This document shows, piece after piece, positions 25,001 through 34,215 of a stretch of DNA of 64,000 nt. The first letter of the stretch is position 1; the number at the start of each line of letters is the position of its first letter. Below the pieces are notes generated by a model, which was not told the origin of the DNA, did no database searches, and saw only the letters and a program-made list of their open reading frames with translations. Made by a program: the position numbers and the translations under genes. Source of the stretch: CAKXIK01 sp050947015 (GTDB lineage Bacteria; Bacillota; Clostridia; Oscillospirales; Acutalibacteraceae); the NCBI GenBank assembly GCA_050947015.1, contig JBMNVT010000008.1, forward strand, positions 35,015-99,014, in the 5' to 3' direction.

Positions 25001-25051
25001 AAAGCCCCTGCCATGGTTCGTGCGGCTGCACGGCTCCGTGGCGGGGGCTTT
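25001..25051 (+). terminator. Terminator after the secreted-protein gene
   Basis: Arms AAAGCCCCTGCCATGG (25001-25016) and CCGTGGCGGGGGCTTT (25036-25051) pair with one G-U; no long T run follows. Confidence 0.75.
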
Positions 25052-25161
25052 GTGCTGTGAGCGGGGTTTCGGGAGAAAATTTGCTGCGCCGAAGCGGTTC
25101 AGATTATTCCGTGCGGCGCATATAAATGAAAAGGAGTTTTTTTGAAGGAGCGTGAACCGGC

Positions 25162-26439
25162 GTGACAATTCTGGTGGTGCAAAGCGGCGATACGGTTGCG
25201 GCCATTGCGCGGCAATATGGAATTTCGCCGCAAAGGCTGATTGCGGATAACGGGTTGGAACGACCGGGACAGCTGACGCCCGGCCAGGCACTGTTGATTC
25301 TGCAACCGGCGCAGGTTTATACCGTTCGCCCCGGCGATTCGTTGTTTTCCATTGCGCAAAGGTTCGGCACGACGCCGTCCGCGCTAATGCGGAACAATCC
25401 GTGGTTGACGGCGGAGCCGGAGCTTTTGCCCGGGCGGGAACTGACGATTCGTTTTACCGAGGAACCGCAGCGGCCTGCGCGGATTAACGGTTACGCCTAC
25501 CCAAACATTTCGCGCACGCTTTTGCGGCGGGAGCTGCCGTTTTTAAGCACCATTACAATTTTTGGATATGGATTTACCGATTCCGGCGAACTGATTCCGC
25601 CGGACGATGAACCGCTGCTCCGGCTGGCAAAGCTGTTCGGCGTTGCCCCTGTGCTGCTGCTTTCCTCCATTACCGAAACAGGGAACTTCAGTTCCGAACG
25701 CGCCAGCCGGCTGTTTTCGGAACCCGGGCTGCAGAACAGGGTGCTTGCTGAACTGACGCAGGTCATGCATCAGAAGGGCTACCGCGGGATGGATATCGAT
25801 TTTGAATATGTTCGCCCCGAAGACGCCGACGAGTTTCTGGCGTTTATTCAAAATGCCGCCCGCGTCATGCACGAAAACGGTTTTTTTGTCCATGTTGATC
25901 TTGCACCCAAAACCGCTGCGGGACAAAGAGGCCTGCTGTATGAGGCGCACGATTACGCGGCCATCGGCGCAGCGGCGGATACGGTGCTGCTGATGACCTA
26001 TGAATGGGGATACACCTATGGGCCGCCGATGGCGGTTGCGCCGATCGATCAGGTGGAGCGCGTGGTGCGCTATGCAAAGACAGAAATTCCGACCGAAAAA
26101 ATTCTGTTGGGCGTTCCGAATTACGGATATGACTGGACGCTGCCGTTTCAAAAAGGGATCACCCGCGCAGTCACAATAGGAAACCAGTATGCAATTGTTC
26201 TGGCAGGGCGGTACGGCGTTCCCGTGCAGTACGATGAAACGGCTCAGTCTCCGTTTTTTACTTATCGCAGCGTGGGCAGCGAGCATGTGGTCTGGTTTGA
26301 GGATGTGCGCAGCGTACAGGCAAAGATGAGGGTCGCGTCGCAAAACGGGCTTCTCGGCCTTGGTTACTGGAACCTGATGCGGCCCTTTGCGCAGAACTGG
26401 TCGTTGCTGAACGTCACCTTTGTTCCACAGCGAATCTGA
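25162..26439 (+). CDS. LysM and glycoside hydrolase 18 protein, SleL/YaaH-like spore cortex hydrolase
   Basis: 425 residues from a GTG at 25162 (AAGGAG upstream). Two N-terminal LysM repeats (about 2-46: VQSGDTVAAIARQYGISPQR; about 50-95: TVRPGDSLFSIAQRFGT) bind peptidoglycan. A GH18 barrel follows with catalytic motif YRGMDIDFEYV near residue 215 (Glu as acid) and MTYEWGYTYGPPMAVAPIDQ near 280. This is the architecture of SleL/YaaH N-acetylglucosaminidase, which degrades cortex fragments at germination. There is no signal peptide, as is usual for spore-coat-located members. It implies a spore former or recent spore-former ancestry. Confidence 0.9.
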   Translation: MTILVVQSGDTVAAIARQYGISPQRLIADNGLERPGQLTPGQALLILQPAQVYTVRPGDSLFSIAQRFGTTPSALMRNNPWLTAEPELLPGRELTIRFTEEPQRPARINGYAYPNISRTLLRRELPFLSTITIFGYGFTDSGELIPPDDEPLLRLAKLFGVAPVLLLSSITETGNFSSERASRLFSEPGLQNRVLAELTQVMHQKGYRGMDIDFEYVRPEDADEFLAFIQNAARVMHENGFFVHVDLAPKTAAGQRGLLYEAHDYAAIGAAADTVLLMTYEWGYTYGPPMAVAPIDQVERVVRYAKTEIPTEKILLGVPNYGYDWTLPFQKGITRAVTIGNQYAIVLAGRYGVPVQYDETAQSPFFTYRSVGSEHVVWFEDVRSVQAKMRVASQNGLLGLGYWNLMRPFAQNWSLLNVTFVPQRI

Positions 26440-26607
26440 TTATAAAATAATACAGAAAACAAGAGCGCGGCGGCCAATTCACGAATGATTTTGTGCATTG
26501 ACTTGTGCCGCGTTTTTGTTTACAATGCACACAGAGGAGGATGGAGGCGGTGTTTTCCGCAAAGGAACTGTTTCCGCAAAATCTATAAAGGACAGGAAAG
26601 AAGAAAT

Positions 26608-27969
26608 ATGGCAAAGAAAACAACGACACAGGACATGACTCAAGGCAGCCCGACGAAGTTGATTCTCGGGTTTGCGGTTCCTTTGATTTTCGGGCTGCTG
26701 TTTCAGCAGCTGTACAATATGGCCGACACGATGATCGTGGGACAAACTCTGGGCGAAGACGCGCTTGCGGCGGTTGGCGCGACAGGCTCCATCAACTTTC
26801 TGATCGTTGGATTCTGTACTGGCCTTTGTGCCGGATTCGTCATTCCGGTGGCGCAGCAGTTCGGCGCGGGCGATGAAAAGGCGCTGCGCAGGTTTGCGGC
26901 GAATGCAATCTGGCTGGCGGCGGCGTTTTCGGTTGTGGTAACCGCGGCGGTTGTGCTGCTTTGCCGGCCGATTCTGCGCCTGATGCGGACGCCGGAAAAC
27001 ATCTTCGAGGATTCGTATCGGTATATTCTTGCCATTTTTCTCGGAATCCCGGCGACGGTGCTTTACAATCTGCTGGCGGGTTTTATCCGCTCTTTGGGCG
27101 ACAGCAAATCTCCGGTGCTGATTCTGACGGGCGCGGCGCTGCTCAATGTTGGGCTGGACCTGCTGTTTATTCTGCAGTTCGGCTGGGGTGTTGCGGGCGC
27201 GGCCTGGGCGACGGTGCTTTCGCAGCTGCTTTCCGGTGCGGCGTGCCTGATTTTTATTCTGATTAAGATGCCGGTGCTGCACCTGAGCAGGCAGGAACTG
27301 AAACCGGACCGCGCAACCATGCGGGTGCTCTGCGGCATGGGGCTGCCGATGGGACTGCAGTATTCCATTACCGCAATCGGCAGTGTTATTCTGCAGACAT
27401 CGGTCAACGCGCTCGGCTCCATGGCGGTGGCGGCGGTGGCAACGGCGATGAAGATTAGCCAGTTTTTTGTCTGCCCGTTCGATGCGCTCGGTTCCACCAT
27501 GGCGACCTACGGCGGGCAGAACATCGGCGCCCGCAGGCTGGACCGGGTGCATCAGGGGCTGCGCTGCGCCGTTTTGCTCGGCGGGGGCTATTCGGTGGTT
27601 GCGCTGGCGGTGATTTGGCCGTTCGGGCAATACCTTCCGCAGCTGTTTGTGGCGGACGCGGCCCCGCAGCTTTATGAAATGGCGTATCAGGTTTTGCTTT
27701 ACAATGCAGTTTTCTATTTTCCGCTTGCACTTGTCAATATTATTCGTTTTATGGTGCAGGGGCTCGGCTTCAGCAAGCTGGCGGTGCTGGCGGGTGTGTG
27801 TGAAATGGTGGCGCGCGCTGTGGCCGGCTTTGTGTTGGTGCCGTGGTTCGGGTTTACGGCGGTCGGGTTTGCAAGCCCGCTTGCGTGGGTGGCCGCCGAT
27901 ATTTTCCTGATCTACGCCTACCGGCGCGTGATGCGGCAGCTTGAGCAAAGCGGCGACAAAAGCAAATGA
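26608..27969 (+). CDS. MATE family efflux transporter
   Basis: A 453-residue membrane protein with about 12 helices in two similar halves. The first half opens with TKLILGFAVPLIFGLLFQQL-type sequence and NMADTMIVGQTLGEDALAAVG, and the second has GLPMGLQYSITAIGSVILQ. These match the MATE multidrug/Na+ antiporters. The ATG at 26608 follows AGGAAAGAAG; a start 41 codons upstream lies in the promoter region. Substrate unknown. Confidence 0.93.
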   Translation: MAKKTTTQDMTQGSPTKLILGFAVPLIFGLLFQQLYNMADTMIVGQTLGEDALAAVGATGSINFLIVGFCTGLCAGFVIPVAQQFGAGDEKALRRFAANAIWLAAAFSVVVTAAVVLLCRPILRLMRTPENIFEDSYRYILAIFLGIPATVLYNLLAGFIRSLGDSKSPVLILTGAALLNVGLDLLFILQFGWGVAGAAWATVLSQLLSGAACLIFILIKMPVLHLSRQELKPDRATMRVLCGMGLPMGLQYSITAIGSVILQTSVNALGSMAVAAVATAMKISQFFVCPFDALGSTMATYGGQNIGARRLDRVHQGLRCAVLLGGGYSVVALAVIWPFGQYLPQLFVADAAPQLYEMAYQVLLYNAVFYFPLALVNIIRFMVQGLGFSKLAVLAGVCEMVARAVAGFVLVPWFGFTAVGFASPLAWVAADIFLIYAYRRVMRQLEQSGDKSK

Positions 27970-28044
27970 GTTTGCCCGGCGGCGATCCCCCCCTGACCGG
28001 AAAATATTGTTTTCCGCCGGCAAAAAATAAAAGACGGAAATTCC

Positions 28045-28074
28045 TTGAGAAGCGCCGTGAAAGTGCGCTATAAT
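28045..28074 (+). promoter_or_regulatory. Predicted sigma-A promoter of the esterase gene
   Basis: A -35 TTGAGA (28045-28050) and a consensus -10 TATAAT (28069-28074) separated by 18 bases, 42 bases before the start. Confidence 0.7.
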
Positions 28075-28116
28075 AAGCTTGTTGAACCAGAAAAAACAGG
28101 AAGGGAAGATCTTGAT

Positions 28117-28902
28117 ATGGCATTGATGCAGGTGGACTTTTTTTCAAATGTTCTGGGAATGTGTGTGCAGATGGATGTGATTCTGCCGCAGCAGACCAGC
28201 GGGCAGATCGGCATGGAAACCAAAGCCGGGGAAAAGTTTCCGACGCTTTATCTGCTTCACGGATTAAGTGACGATCACACGATTTGGCTGCGCAGAACAT
28301 CGATTGAACGCTATGTGAGCGAAATGAATCTTGCGGTCGTTATGCCGACGACGCATGTTGGCTGGTATGCGGACATGGCATACGGCAATCGCTACTGGAC
28401 GTATCTGACGCAGGAACTGCCGCAGGTTTGCCGTTCATTTTTCCGCGGCATGTCCGACAAACGGGAGGACACCTTTATTGCGGGGCTTTCCATGGGCGGC
28501 TACGGCGCGTTTAAGGCAGCGCTCGGCGCACCGCAGACGTTTTGCGCCGGTGCAAGCCTTTCCGGCGCGCTGGATGTTGCCGAACTGGCACACGGGACTT
28601 CTCTTGGGGACGCGCATTACTGGTATACGGTGTTCGGTGACCCGGACAAAGTGAAGGGAAGCCAGAACGATGTGTTTCATCTTGCGGAGCAGTGCAAAAG
28701 CAGCGGGCAGATGCCCCGGCTTTACCAGTGGTGCGGAACCGAAGACAGCCTCTACGCGCAGAACGTGCGCATGCGGGATCACCTGCAGCGGTTGGGGTAC
28801 GACCTGACGTATGAAGAATCCCCGGGCGACCATCGGTGGTGCTATTGGGATGAAAAAATTCAATCTGTTCTGAACTGGTGGGAACAGGGCCGCGGCAAAT
28901 GA
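28117..28902 (+). CDS. Alpha/beta-hydrolase, esterase D / tributyrin esterase family
   Basis: A 261-residue cytosolic hydrolase. The oxyanion region is TLYLLHGLSDDHTIWLRRT near residue 45, the nucleophile elbow is GLSMGGYGAFKAAL near 125 (Ser), the acid lies in CGTEDSLYAQN near 208 and the catalytic His in SPGDHRWCYWDE near 240. Similar enzymes act on short-chain acyl or feruloyl/acetyl esters. The ATG at 28117 follows AAGGGAAG. It is monocistronic with its own promoter. Confidence 0.9.
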   Translation: MALMQVDFFSNVLGMCVQMDVILPQQTSGQIGMETKAGEKFPTLYLLHGLSDDHTIWLRRTSIERYVSEMNLAVVMPTTHVGWYADMAYGNRYWTYLTQELPQVCRSFFRGMSDKREDTFIAGLSMGGYGAFKAALGAPQTFCAGASLSGALDVAELAHGTSLGDAHYWYTVFGDPDKVKGSQNDVFHLAEQCKSSGQMPRLYQWCGTEDSLYAQNVRMRDHLQRLGYDLTYEESPGDHRWCYWDEKIQSVLNWWEQGRGK

Positions 28903-28930
28903 CCCGAGCCCACGGCAGAAAGGTCAAAGC

Positions 28931-29051
28931 ATGAAAAAGAAATGGACTACTGCAGCGCTGGCCGCGTTGGCGGCACTGATGCTGACAGAAGGTACAATAT
29001 AATGTAACGTTTGACACCGACATGAAGGTCGCCGGCTTTTATTGCAAATAG
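28931..29051 (+). pseudogene. Remnant of a small secreted or lipoprotein gene
   Basis: An ATG at 28931 after an AGAAAGG site encodes a signal-peptide-like start (MKKKWTTAALAALAALMLTE), then stops at 29000-29002. In the +1 frame the sequence continues NVTFDTDMKVAGFYCK to a stop at 29049-29051. A strong terminator follows at once. This looks like a frameshifted and internally deleted gene. A deliberate 23-residue peptide is a less likely alternative. Confidence 0.5.
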
Positions 29052-29053
29052 CG

Positions 29054-29088
29054 AAATAAAGATCACCCGTTAGGGGTGGTCTTTATTT
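29054..29088 (+). terminator. Strong terminator after the esterase/remnant region
   Basis: A 15-bp stem, AAATAAAGATCACCC (29054-29068) with GGGTGGTCTTTATTT (29074-29088), one G-U pair, four-to-five-base loop. It reads as a terminator on both strands. Confidence 0.85.
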
Positions 29089-29668
29089 GTACTGATAACC
29101 GTACAACAATACCGGATGTCCGCAATATTTCTGCAAAAAACTGAACGATTTTCCGGTATACACCCTCAAAAACAGAACGCTGAAAGGTCTGGTAACACGC
29201 TGAAATACGGGAATTCGGCGTCAAACCAATGAATATTTGCTTAAAATATGCAGGGGTGTTCCGAACGCCAAAAAACGCAGTCTTGCGCGCTGAAACAGAT
29301 GGCGTGGAGAAAAGTGGAAGCTAAAATATGGTAAAAACAGATGGAAAATGAATAAATATTCACATCAATACAAAGGTTACAATCTTGTAACCTTTTACTT
29401 TCTGACAAAATGACTAAAAACAAAAAGGGAAAAAGGGGAAATAGACGAGCGACTCGGCGAAAAAAGGTAAAAATTGTGCGTTTTACGGCGCTCTTTGCGT
29501 TACATAATTGCGTATGAATTGTGCAGATTGACAAAAAGCTGCTTTCTTTTGTTCTTGACAGTGAAGTGCAAAATGAATATAATGACGTCATCACAAGAAT
29601 AATATTCATGTTGAGAGCGCTCTTCCGGAGTGCTTCCCCAAAAAAATTGTGATGTTAAGGAGTTTATT
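29089..29668. other. Long AT-rich intergenic region
   Basis: About 580 bases between the terminator and the 3D-domain gene. Only the promoter near its right end is recognised. A 122-codon minus-strand frame inside it has no ribosome site and an unconvincing composition. I see no known riboswitch fold, but an unrecognised leader RNA is possible upstream of 29555. Confidence 0.6.
29555..29583 (+). promoter_or_regulatory. Strong sigma-A promoter of the 3D-domain gene
   Basis: A consensus -35 TTGACA (29555-29560) and a consensus -10 TATAAT (29578-29583), 17-base spacing. Confidence 0.85.
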
Positions 29669-30802
29669 ATGTTTCACTTCGATCATGCCAAAACGAAGCT
29701 GAGAAGTCTTCTTCGCGTGCGCGTTCTGGTTGCGATCCTCCTGTCCGGCGTGTGTGCGGCTTCTGTGTTTGCCGTTGCTTCGCGTACACGGTTGGTCACG
29801 GTGGTGGACGGCGAAAACACCGTCACTATGATGACGATGCAGACGGACAACGACCAGATTCTTAAACAGGCCGGCGTGGCGATGGAAGAAAACGACCGCG
29901 TCATTGAAACCGCAGCCGAGGGCAACGTCCTGACGCTGGAGGTCGACCGTGCCATTGAGGTGAGTGTGGAGGCCGACGGAGAGACGAAAAGCGTTGTGCT
30001 TTATGAGGGCAGCGTTGCGGATGCGTTGGCCGCCGCCGGCATTACAGCCGGAGCTGAGGACATTTGCAGCGTTTCCATGAGCTCGGCGCTGACCGACGGA
30101 ATGTCGATCACGCTGGACCGTGTGGAATACCGCGAGGTCACCGACGTGGAGGAGATCGCCTACGAGGAGGAACGCAGAGACGACAAAACGCTTTTGAAGG
30201 GCAAAACAAAAATTTACCAGTACGGAATTCCCGGCGAACGCACGATTGTAACGCGGGAAAAGCTGGTCAACGGCCAGGTGGTTTCCACCGAGGCGGTCAG
30301 CGACGTGGTCACAAAGAAGCCGCTGAACAAGATTGTTCTGGTCGGCACCAAAAAACCGGTTCAGGCGGTTGTCGTCGCAAAGCAGACCTCCACCGCGACC
30401 AATTCCGGCGTTGTGGGCAGCGCGGCGGTTCCGGCCTCCGCATCGTGGCGCGCCAAGGTGAACGGCGATGGCACGCTGATCGATCATGAGGGAAATCCGG
30501 TTAGCTATCAGAGCGTGCTCAGCGGCAGAGCAACTGCATATTATGCCGCTCCGGGCGCGGGCACCTCCACAGGGCGCAGGGCACAGTACGGCGTGGTGGC
30601 GGTTAACCCGAAGGTGATCCCTTACGGAACCAAGCTGTATATTTGCTCTGCGGACGGCTCCATTGTCTACGGCTACGCCGTGGCGGGCGATACCGGCGGA
30701 ACACTGATGGCCGGGACGGTTCTGGTCGATCTTTACTACAATAATTATCAGCAATGCTGCTGGTTCGGTTCCAAACGGATGAACGTTTATATCCTCAGCT
30801 GA
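29669..30802 (+). CDS. Cell-wall protein with DUF348, G5 and 3D domains (YabE/Rpf-like)
   Basis: 377 residues. A basic start and one N-terminal transmembrane or signal segment (VLVAILLSGVCAASVFAVAS) are followed by two DUF348 repeats (about 40-85 and 98-140). A G5 domain comes next (KTKIYQYGIPGERTIVTREK near 185), then a C-terminal 3D domain (GRATAYYAAPGAGTSTGRRA near 285 to AVAGDTGGTLMAGTVLVDLY). The conserved Asp residues of 3D domains are present. Such proteins are lytic transglycosylase-like wall remodelling factors. ATG at 29669 after TAAGGAG. Confidence 0.9.
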   Translation: MFHFDHAKTKLRSLLRVRVLVAILLSGVCAASVFAVASRTRLVTVVDGENTVTMMTMQTDNDQILKQAGVAMEENDRVIETAAEGNVLTLEVDRAIEVSVEADGETKSVVLYEGSVADALAAAGITAGAEDICSVSMSSALTDGMSITLDRVEYREVTDVEEIAYEEERRDDKTLLKGKTKIYQYGIPGERTIVTREKLVNGQVVSTEAVSDVVTKKPLNKIVLVGTKKPVQAVVVAKQTSTATNSGVVGSAAVPASASWRAKVNGDGTLIDHEGNPVSYQSVLSGRATAYYAAPGAGTSTGRRAQYGVVAVNPKVIPYGTKLYICSADGSIVYGYAVAGDTGGTLMAGTVLVDLYYNNYQQCCWFGSKRMNVYILS

Positions 30803-30842
30803 TCCGTACCGTGCAGTGCCTTCCCCGTTTCTGTTTCAAGCG

Positions 30843-30882
30843 AAAACCTGTCATCCGCGTTTTGCGGGCGGCAGGTTTTTTA
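30843..30882 (+). terminator. Terminator after the 3D-domain gene
   Basis: AAAACCTG and CAGGTTTT form the stem base, CCGC/GCGG an inner stem, followed by a T run and TATC. Confidence 0.75.
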
Positions 30883-30991
30883 TCATGCAGTTGAGCAAAA
30901 CCTACGCACAGCATAGCCTCCTCTTTCGGTGCAGCTTTGTACCCTGTGTTTTTTAGAATTGCACAAATTATCAAAAATTGTTTTTTGTGTA

Positions 30992-31019
30992 TTGTCTTTT
31001 TTATTTCGCGTGGTACAAT
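30992..31019 (+). promoter_or_regulatory. Predicted promoter of the lipoprotein-like gene
   Basis: A -35 TTGTCT (30992-30997) and a -10 TACAAT (31014-31019) with 16-base spacing. It lies in the 301-base gap 30803-31103, which otherwise holds only the preceding terminator and a GGAGGAGG ribosome site. Confidence 0.5.
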
Positions 31020-31103
31020 AAAAATAATTTGAGGCACCGGAAATACGGAGCGCTAAAGCTGCGTGCAAAGCCTGCGCTCCGGTGGAACAGGAGGAGGTTC
31101 GTT

Positions 31104-31889
31104 GTGAAAAGGCGAAGAATTACCGCGTGGGCGGCTTTGCTGGCCGGTGCGGCGCTTCTGCTTGGCTGCGGCGCGAAAACGCTTGCCGCCCGGCAAAAAA
31201 ACCGTGAGCTGCAGAGCGAATTTGTTCAGAAAAAATATGCCGCGGAAAGCGTCTATCAAAACGGCGCTCCGCTGGAAACGCTCGATTTTACCCAGGTGTG
31301 CCGCTACTCGTTCTCATGGGGGACCGGCGCCGCGGCGTCGGCGCAGAATACGGAGGAAGGCTCCCGCATGGAGCTGCCGTGTGATATTTCTTATTATGCC
31401 ACGCAGGGGGATGCTGATGCCGGGAAAGCCCCCGTTCTGGTGCTGAAGCGGGGAGAGACCGTTGCCGTTTCCTTTCACGGCGAAGGGGCGGGATCCGGCT
31501 GGGAGCCGGTACGGGGTTACGGATTTGACTGCACGCACCCGGCGTATCGGGCGGGGTGGCGGTTCGCTCGCCCGTTCCTGACCGGGGAACAGGCGGCGCA
31601 GATGACGCCCGAACAGGCGGAAGCGCTGCCGGGATATTTTGTGCGTACGGATGAGCTGAAACGCGCGGCGTCGGCCTATTACGCCGGTGTACCGGAACGG
31701 AGAACAGACACGTCTTCGTTGTTTGAAAATATTGACCGGGTGCTGTACGGCTCGGGCAAATTCTTTGCGCCGTCCGTTCTTGCGCCGCTGTGGGACAGCA
31801 TGAACACATCGCTTGCCGCCTGCGGTGCGGCTTTGCTGGCGGCCGGGCTTGCCGGGATTATGCGGTTCCGGAAAAGAACGAAAAGCTGA
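31104..31889 (+). CDS. Putative membrane-anchored lipoprotein, unknown function
   Basis: 261 residues from a GTG at 31104 with a strong GGAGGAGG site. The N-terminal hydrophobic segment ends in a lipobox-like LLGCGAK (Cys near residue 22). A second transmembrane helix near the C-terminus (SLAACGAALLAAGLAGIMRF, about 235-254) is followed by basic residues, so the central domain (about 23-230) is probably extracellular. That domain has VSFHGEGAGSGWEPVRGYGF and is not recognised. A single-copy gene ending at a bidirectional terminator. Confidence 0.7.
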   Translation: MKRRRITAWAALLAGAALLLGCGAKTLAARQKNRELQSEFVQKKYAAESVYQNGAPLETLDFTQVCRYSFSWGTGAAASAQNTEEGSRMELPCDISYYATQGDADAGKAPVLVLKRGETVAVSFHGEGAGSGWEPVRGYGFDCTHPAYRAGWRFARPFLTGEQAAQMTPEQAEALPGYFVRTDELKRAASAYYAGVPERRTDTSSLFENIDRVLYGSGKFFAPSVLAPLWDSMNTSLAACGAALLAAGLAGIMRFRKRTKS

Positions 31890-31908
31890 CAGACGGACGA
31901 ACGATAAA

Positions 31909-31950
31909 CAGCGCCCTCTGCTGCGGATACAACGGCAGCAGAGGGCGCTG
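31909..31950. terminator. Bidirectional terminator between convergent genes
   Basis: A perfect 16-bp stem, CAGCGCCCTCTGCTGC (31909-31924) with GCAGCAGAGGGCGCTG (31935-31950), followed by TAAATTTTTT. It separates the lipoprotein-like gene and ricT. Confidence 0.88.
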
Positions 31951-32015
31951 TAAATTTTTTGAAAAGGATTACGCAATGCGGCTTGCGGCTCAGTAAAGCG
32001 ACGCAAAAGCCGGCG

Positions 32016-32885
32016 TCAGTCTTCCTCCGGAAAAATGTTGCTTTCCGCGTTTGGCGGCGGGTTTTTGGCCTTGCCGTCGCGTAAAACCTTAATTTTGGAA
32101 ACCGGAAACGATTTCGGGGCGGCGTCGGGATCCTTTTCCATCCGGATCTTAAGCGTCCCGGCAAGGAGCGAAACCTCCGTCACCGTGCCGCGCCCGTCCG
32201 GCGTGCTGACCAGAGCGCCGACACGCGGGGTGATTTTCAGCAAGTCGTCGTAAACGTTCTGCTCGTACTTCAGGCAGCACATCAGCCGGCCGCAGGTGCC
32301 GCTGATTTTAACGGGGTTGAGCGAAAGCCCCTGCTCCTTCGCCATTTTAATGGATACCGGCTGAAAATCGCCCAAAAACTGCGTACAGCAAAACGGCTTG
32401 CCGCAAACGCCCAGCCCGCCGAGCATCTTCGCTTCGTCACGAACGCCGATCTGCCGCAGCTCAATGCGCGTACGGAAGATGGAAGCCAGATCCTTGACCA
32501 GCGCGCGAAAATCGACGCGCCCGTCTGCGGTGAAGTAAAACAGAATTTTGTTGTTATCAAACGTGTATTCCACGTCGACGAGCTTCATTTCCATCTTATG
32601 CTCGGCAATCTTTTTTTCGCAGATTGCAAACGCTTCCTTTTCGCGGCGGGCGTTGTCTTCCACCCGGGCCAGATCGGCTTCGGTCGCCTTGCGCGTAACC
32701 GCCTTGAGCGGAAAAACGATTTCGTCCTCCGCAACGTCGCGGTTGCCCATGGCGACGAAGCCGCATTCCATGCCGCGTGCGGTCTCCACAATGGCGTGAT
32801 CGCCCTTTTCCAGCCGGATTCCGGCCGGATCGAAATAATATACTTTTCCTGCGTCCTTAAACCGGACGCCGACTACTTCTGCCAT
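32016..32885 (-). CDS. ricT: RicT/YaaT (PSP1 family) RNA-processing regulator
   Basis: A 289-residue PSP1-domain protein. In Bacillus RicT (YaaT), with RicA and RicF, forms an Fe-S complex that guides RNase Y processing and affects sporulation and biofilm. Seen here: MAEVVGVRFKDAGKVYYFDP, ADGRVDFRALVKDLA, the conserved cysteines in GVCGKPFCCTQF (about 160-168) and CGRLMCCLKYEQ (about 197-203), likely Fe-S ligands. The Pro-rich acidic tail is variable. It lies downstream of holB and yaaQ, as in Bacillus. Confidence 0.93.
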   Translation of the reverse strand: MAEVVGVRFKDAGKVYYFDPAGIRLEKGDHAIVETARGMECGFVAMGNRDVAEDEIVFPLKAVTRKATEADLARVEDNARREKEAFAICEKKIAEHKMEMKLVDVEYTFDNNKILFYFTADGRVDFRALVKDLASIFRTRIELRQIGVRDEAKMLGGLGVCGKPFCCTQFLGDFQPVSIKMAKEQGLSLNPVKISGTCGRLMCCLKYEQNVYDDLLKITPRVGALVSTPDGRGTVTEVSLLAGTLKIRMEKDPDAAPKSFPVSKIKVLRDGKAKNPPPNAESNIFPEED

Positions 32886-32930
32886 GAAAGCCTCCTTAAT
32901 TGGTGAGTCTGTTGTTGAAGCAGGGCGGCG

Positions 32931-33887
32931 TTACCGCCCGATGCACCGGCGCATGCGCGCGCAGAGCACCGTGACAAGCAGCGCCTGATTGGCGTAGCTG
33001 TCCATTGCGGCGGTGCATTCCCGGGTAATCTGCCACAGGCGCACCAGCTCCCCGGGGTTAAGCCCGGACGATATGCTCCGCCCGGCGATCTCGTCGCGCA
33101 GAGAGCTGCCCAACAGGCCAAGCGCAGCCCGGCAAAGGCCTTTGTCGCGAATCAGCGGAGCGGCAGCGCAAAGCAGGGCGGTCTCTTCTTTTTGCGGCAG
33201 CGCGGCGAGCATTTCGTGCGCGATGGCTCCGGCGCGCGTCAAAAGTCCGCCGGAAAGCGCCTCCACCATTCTGCCAACGTTCCCGCCGAACGCCCGGGCG
33301 GCGCGGCGAAGCTCATCCTCCCCGGCGCCGGGGCAAAGCGGCAGCGCGGCGGCGATCGCGGTTTCCTCGTCCAGCGTGTTTACCCGCAGAATCGCCGCGC
33401 GGGAAAGCACCGTCGGCAGCAGCTGTCCTGCCGATTCGCACGTCAGCAGGAACACGGCGTACGCCGGCGGTTCTTCCAAAATTTTCAGCAGCGCGTTCTG
33501 TGCAGGCTCGCCCATGTTGTGTGCGTTTTCCAAAATGTAAACCTTGCGCTCGGCTTCGTTGGGGCGGATGCTGACGTCGGCGCGCATTTCGCGCACCGTA
33601 TCGATTTTAAACGAGCGCGGCGAATCCCCGCCCGAAACGGTCATGATATCGGGATGTCCTTCGCCGAGCGATTTTCTGCACTCGGCGCAATGGCCGCACG
33701 GGCGTTCCTCCGCCGAACGGCAGCAAAGCGCCGCGGCAACCAGCCGCGCCAGCGTGCGCTTTCCGCAGCCGGCTTCGCCTTCCAGCACGATCGCCTGTGG
33801 GATCCTGTCTTCCCGCAGCAGCTGCGAAAGCTGCTGCTTGAGCGGTTCATTGCCCAAAAAACCGGGAAATCTCATTGATGCATTCAC
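32931..33887 (-). CDS. holB: DNA polymerase III delta-prime subunit
   Basis: 318 residues. A clamp-loader AAA+ protein with P-loop LEGEAGCGKRTLARL near residue 40, zinc ligands in CGHCAECRKSLGEGHPD near 62, VYILENAHNMGEPAQNALLK near 105 and the PPAYAVFLLTC strand. It starts at GTG 33887 or the ATG at 33875. It begins five bases after the yaaQ stop, so they share a transcript. Confidence 0.93.
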   Translation of the reverse strand: MNASMRFPGFLGNEPLKQQLSQLLREDRIPQAIVLEGEAGCGKRTLARLVAAALCCRSAEERPCGHCAECRKSLGEGHPDIMTVSGGDSPRSFKIDTVREMRADVSIRPNEAERKVYILENAHNMGEPAQNALLKILEEPPAYAVFLLTCESAGQLLPTVLSRAAILRVNTLDEETAIAAALPLCPGAGEDELRRAARAFGGNVGRMVEALSGGLLTRAGAIAHEMLAALPQKEETALLCAAAPLIRDKGLCRAALGLLGSSLRDEIAGRSISSGLNPGELVRLWQITRECTAAMDSYANQALLVTVLCARMRRCIGR

Positions 33888-33891
33888 GGCG

Positions 33892-34215
33892 TCAGGCTTT
33901 TTCGAACCGGTCCACGTTCAGCACAAAAATGGTTGCGCCGCCGACGGTGACCTCCACCGGGAACGTGGAATACATGCCGACGTCGAACGAGGAGGTGGTC
34001 GGCACCATCTGCGTGCGGCGTTTGCTCTGCTTTTTGATCAGATCAATCACGGCGTCCACCTTTTCGTCTTCCACGCCGACCAAAAACGTGGTATTGCCGG
34101 CCATCAGAAAACCGCCGGTGGTGGCGAGCTTGGTGACGGAAAAGCCTTCGCGGGTGAGCGCTGCCGAAACGACGGCGCTGTCATCATTGCTGACAATTGC
34201 AAGTACGAGCTTCAT
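33892..34215 (-). CDS. darA: YaaQ/DarA PII-like cyclic-di-AMP receptor
   Basis: A 107-residue PII-like protein (DUF970). It starts MKLVLAIVSNDDSAVVSAAL, has FSVTKLATTGGFLMAGNTTF near residue 25 and VEVTVGGATIFVLNVDRFEK at the end. The Firmicute homologues (DarA, PstA) bind c-di-AMP, with targets not well defined. TTGGAGG precedes the ATG. It is the first gene of a darA-holB-ricT minus-strand operon diverging from zapA. Confidence 0.93.
   Translation of the reverse strand: MKLVLAIVSNDDSAVVSAALTREGFSVTKLATTGGFLMAGNTTFLVGVEDEKVDAVIDLIKKQSKRRTQMVPTTSSFDVGMYSTFPVEVTVGGATIFVLNVDRFEKA

Noticed and set aside
29241..29609. Minus-strand 122-codon frame in the long intergenic region
   Set aside because: No ribosome site, covers a consensus promoter on the other strand and has an Phe/Ser/Cys-rich noise composition.
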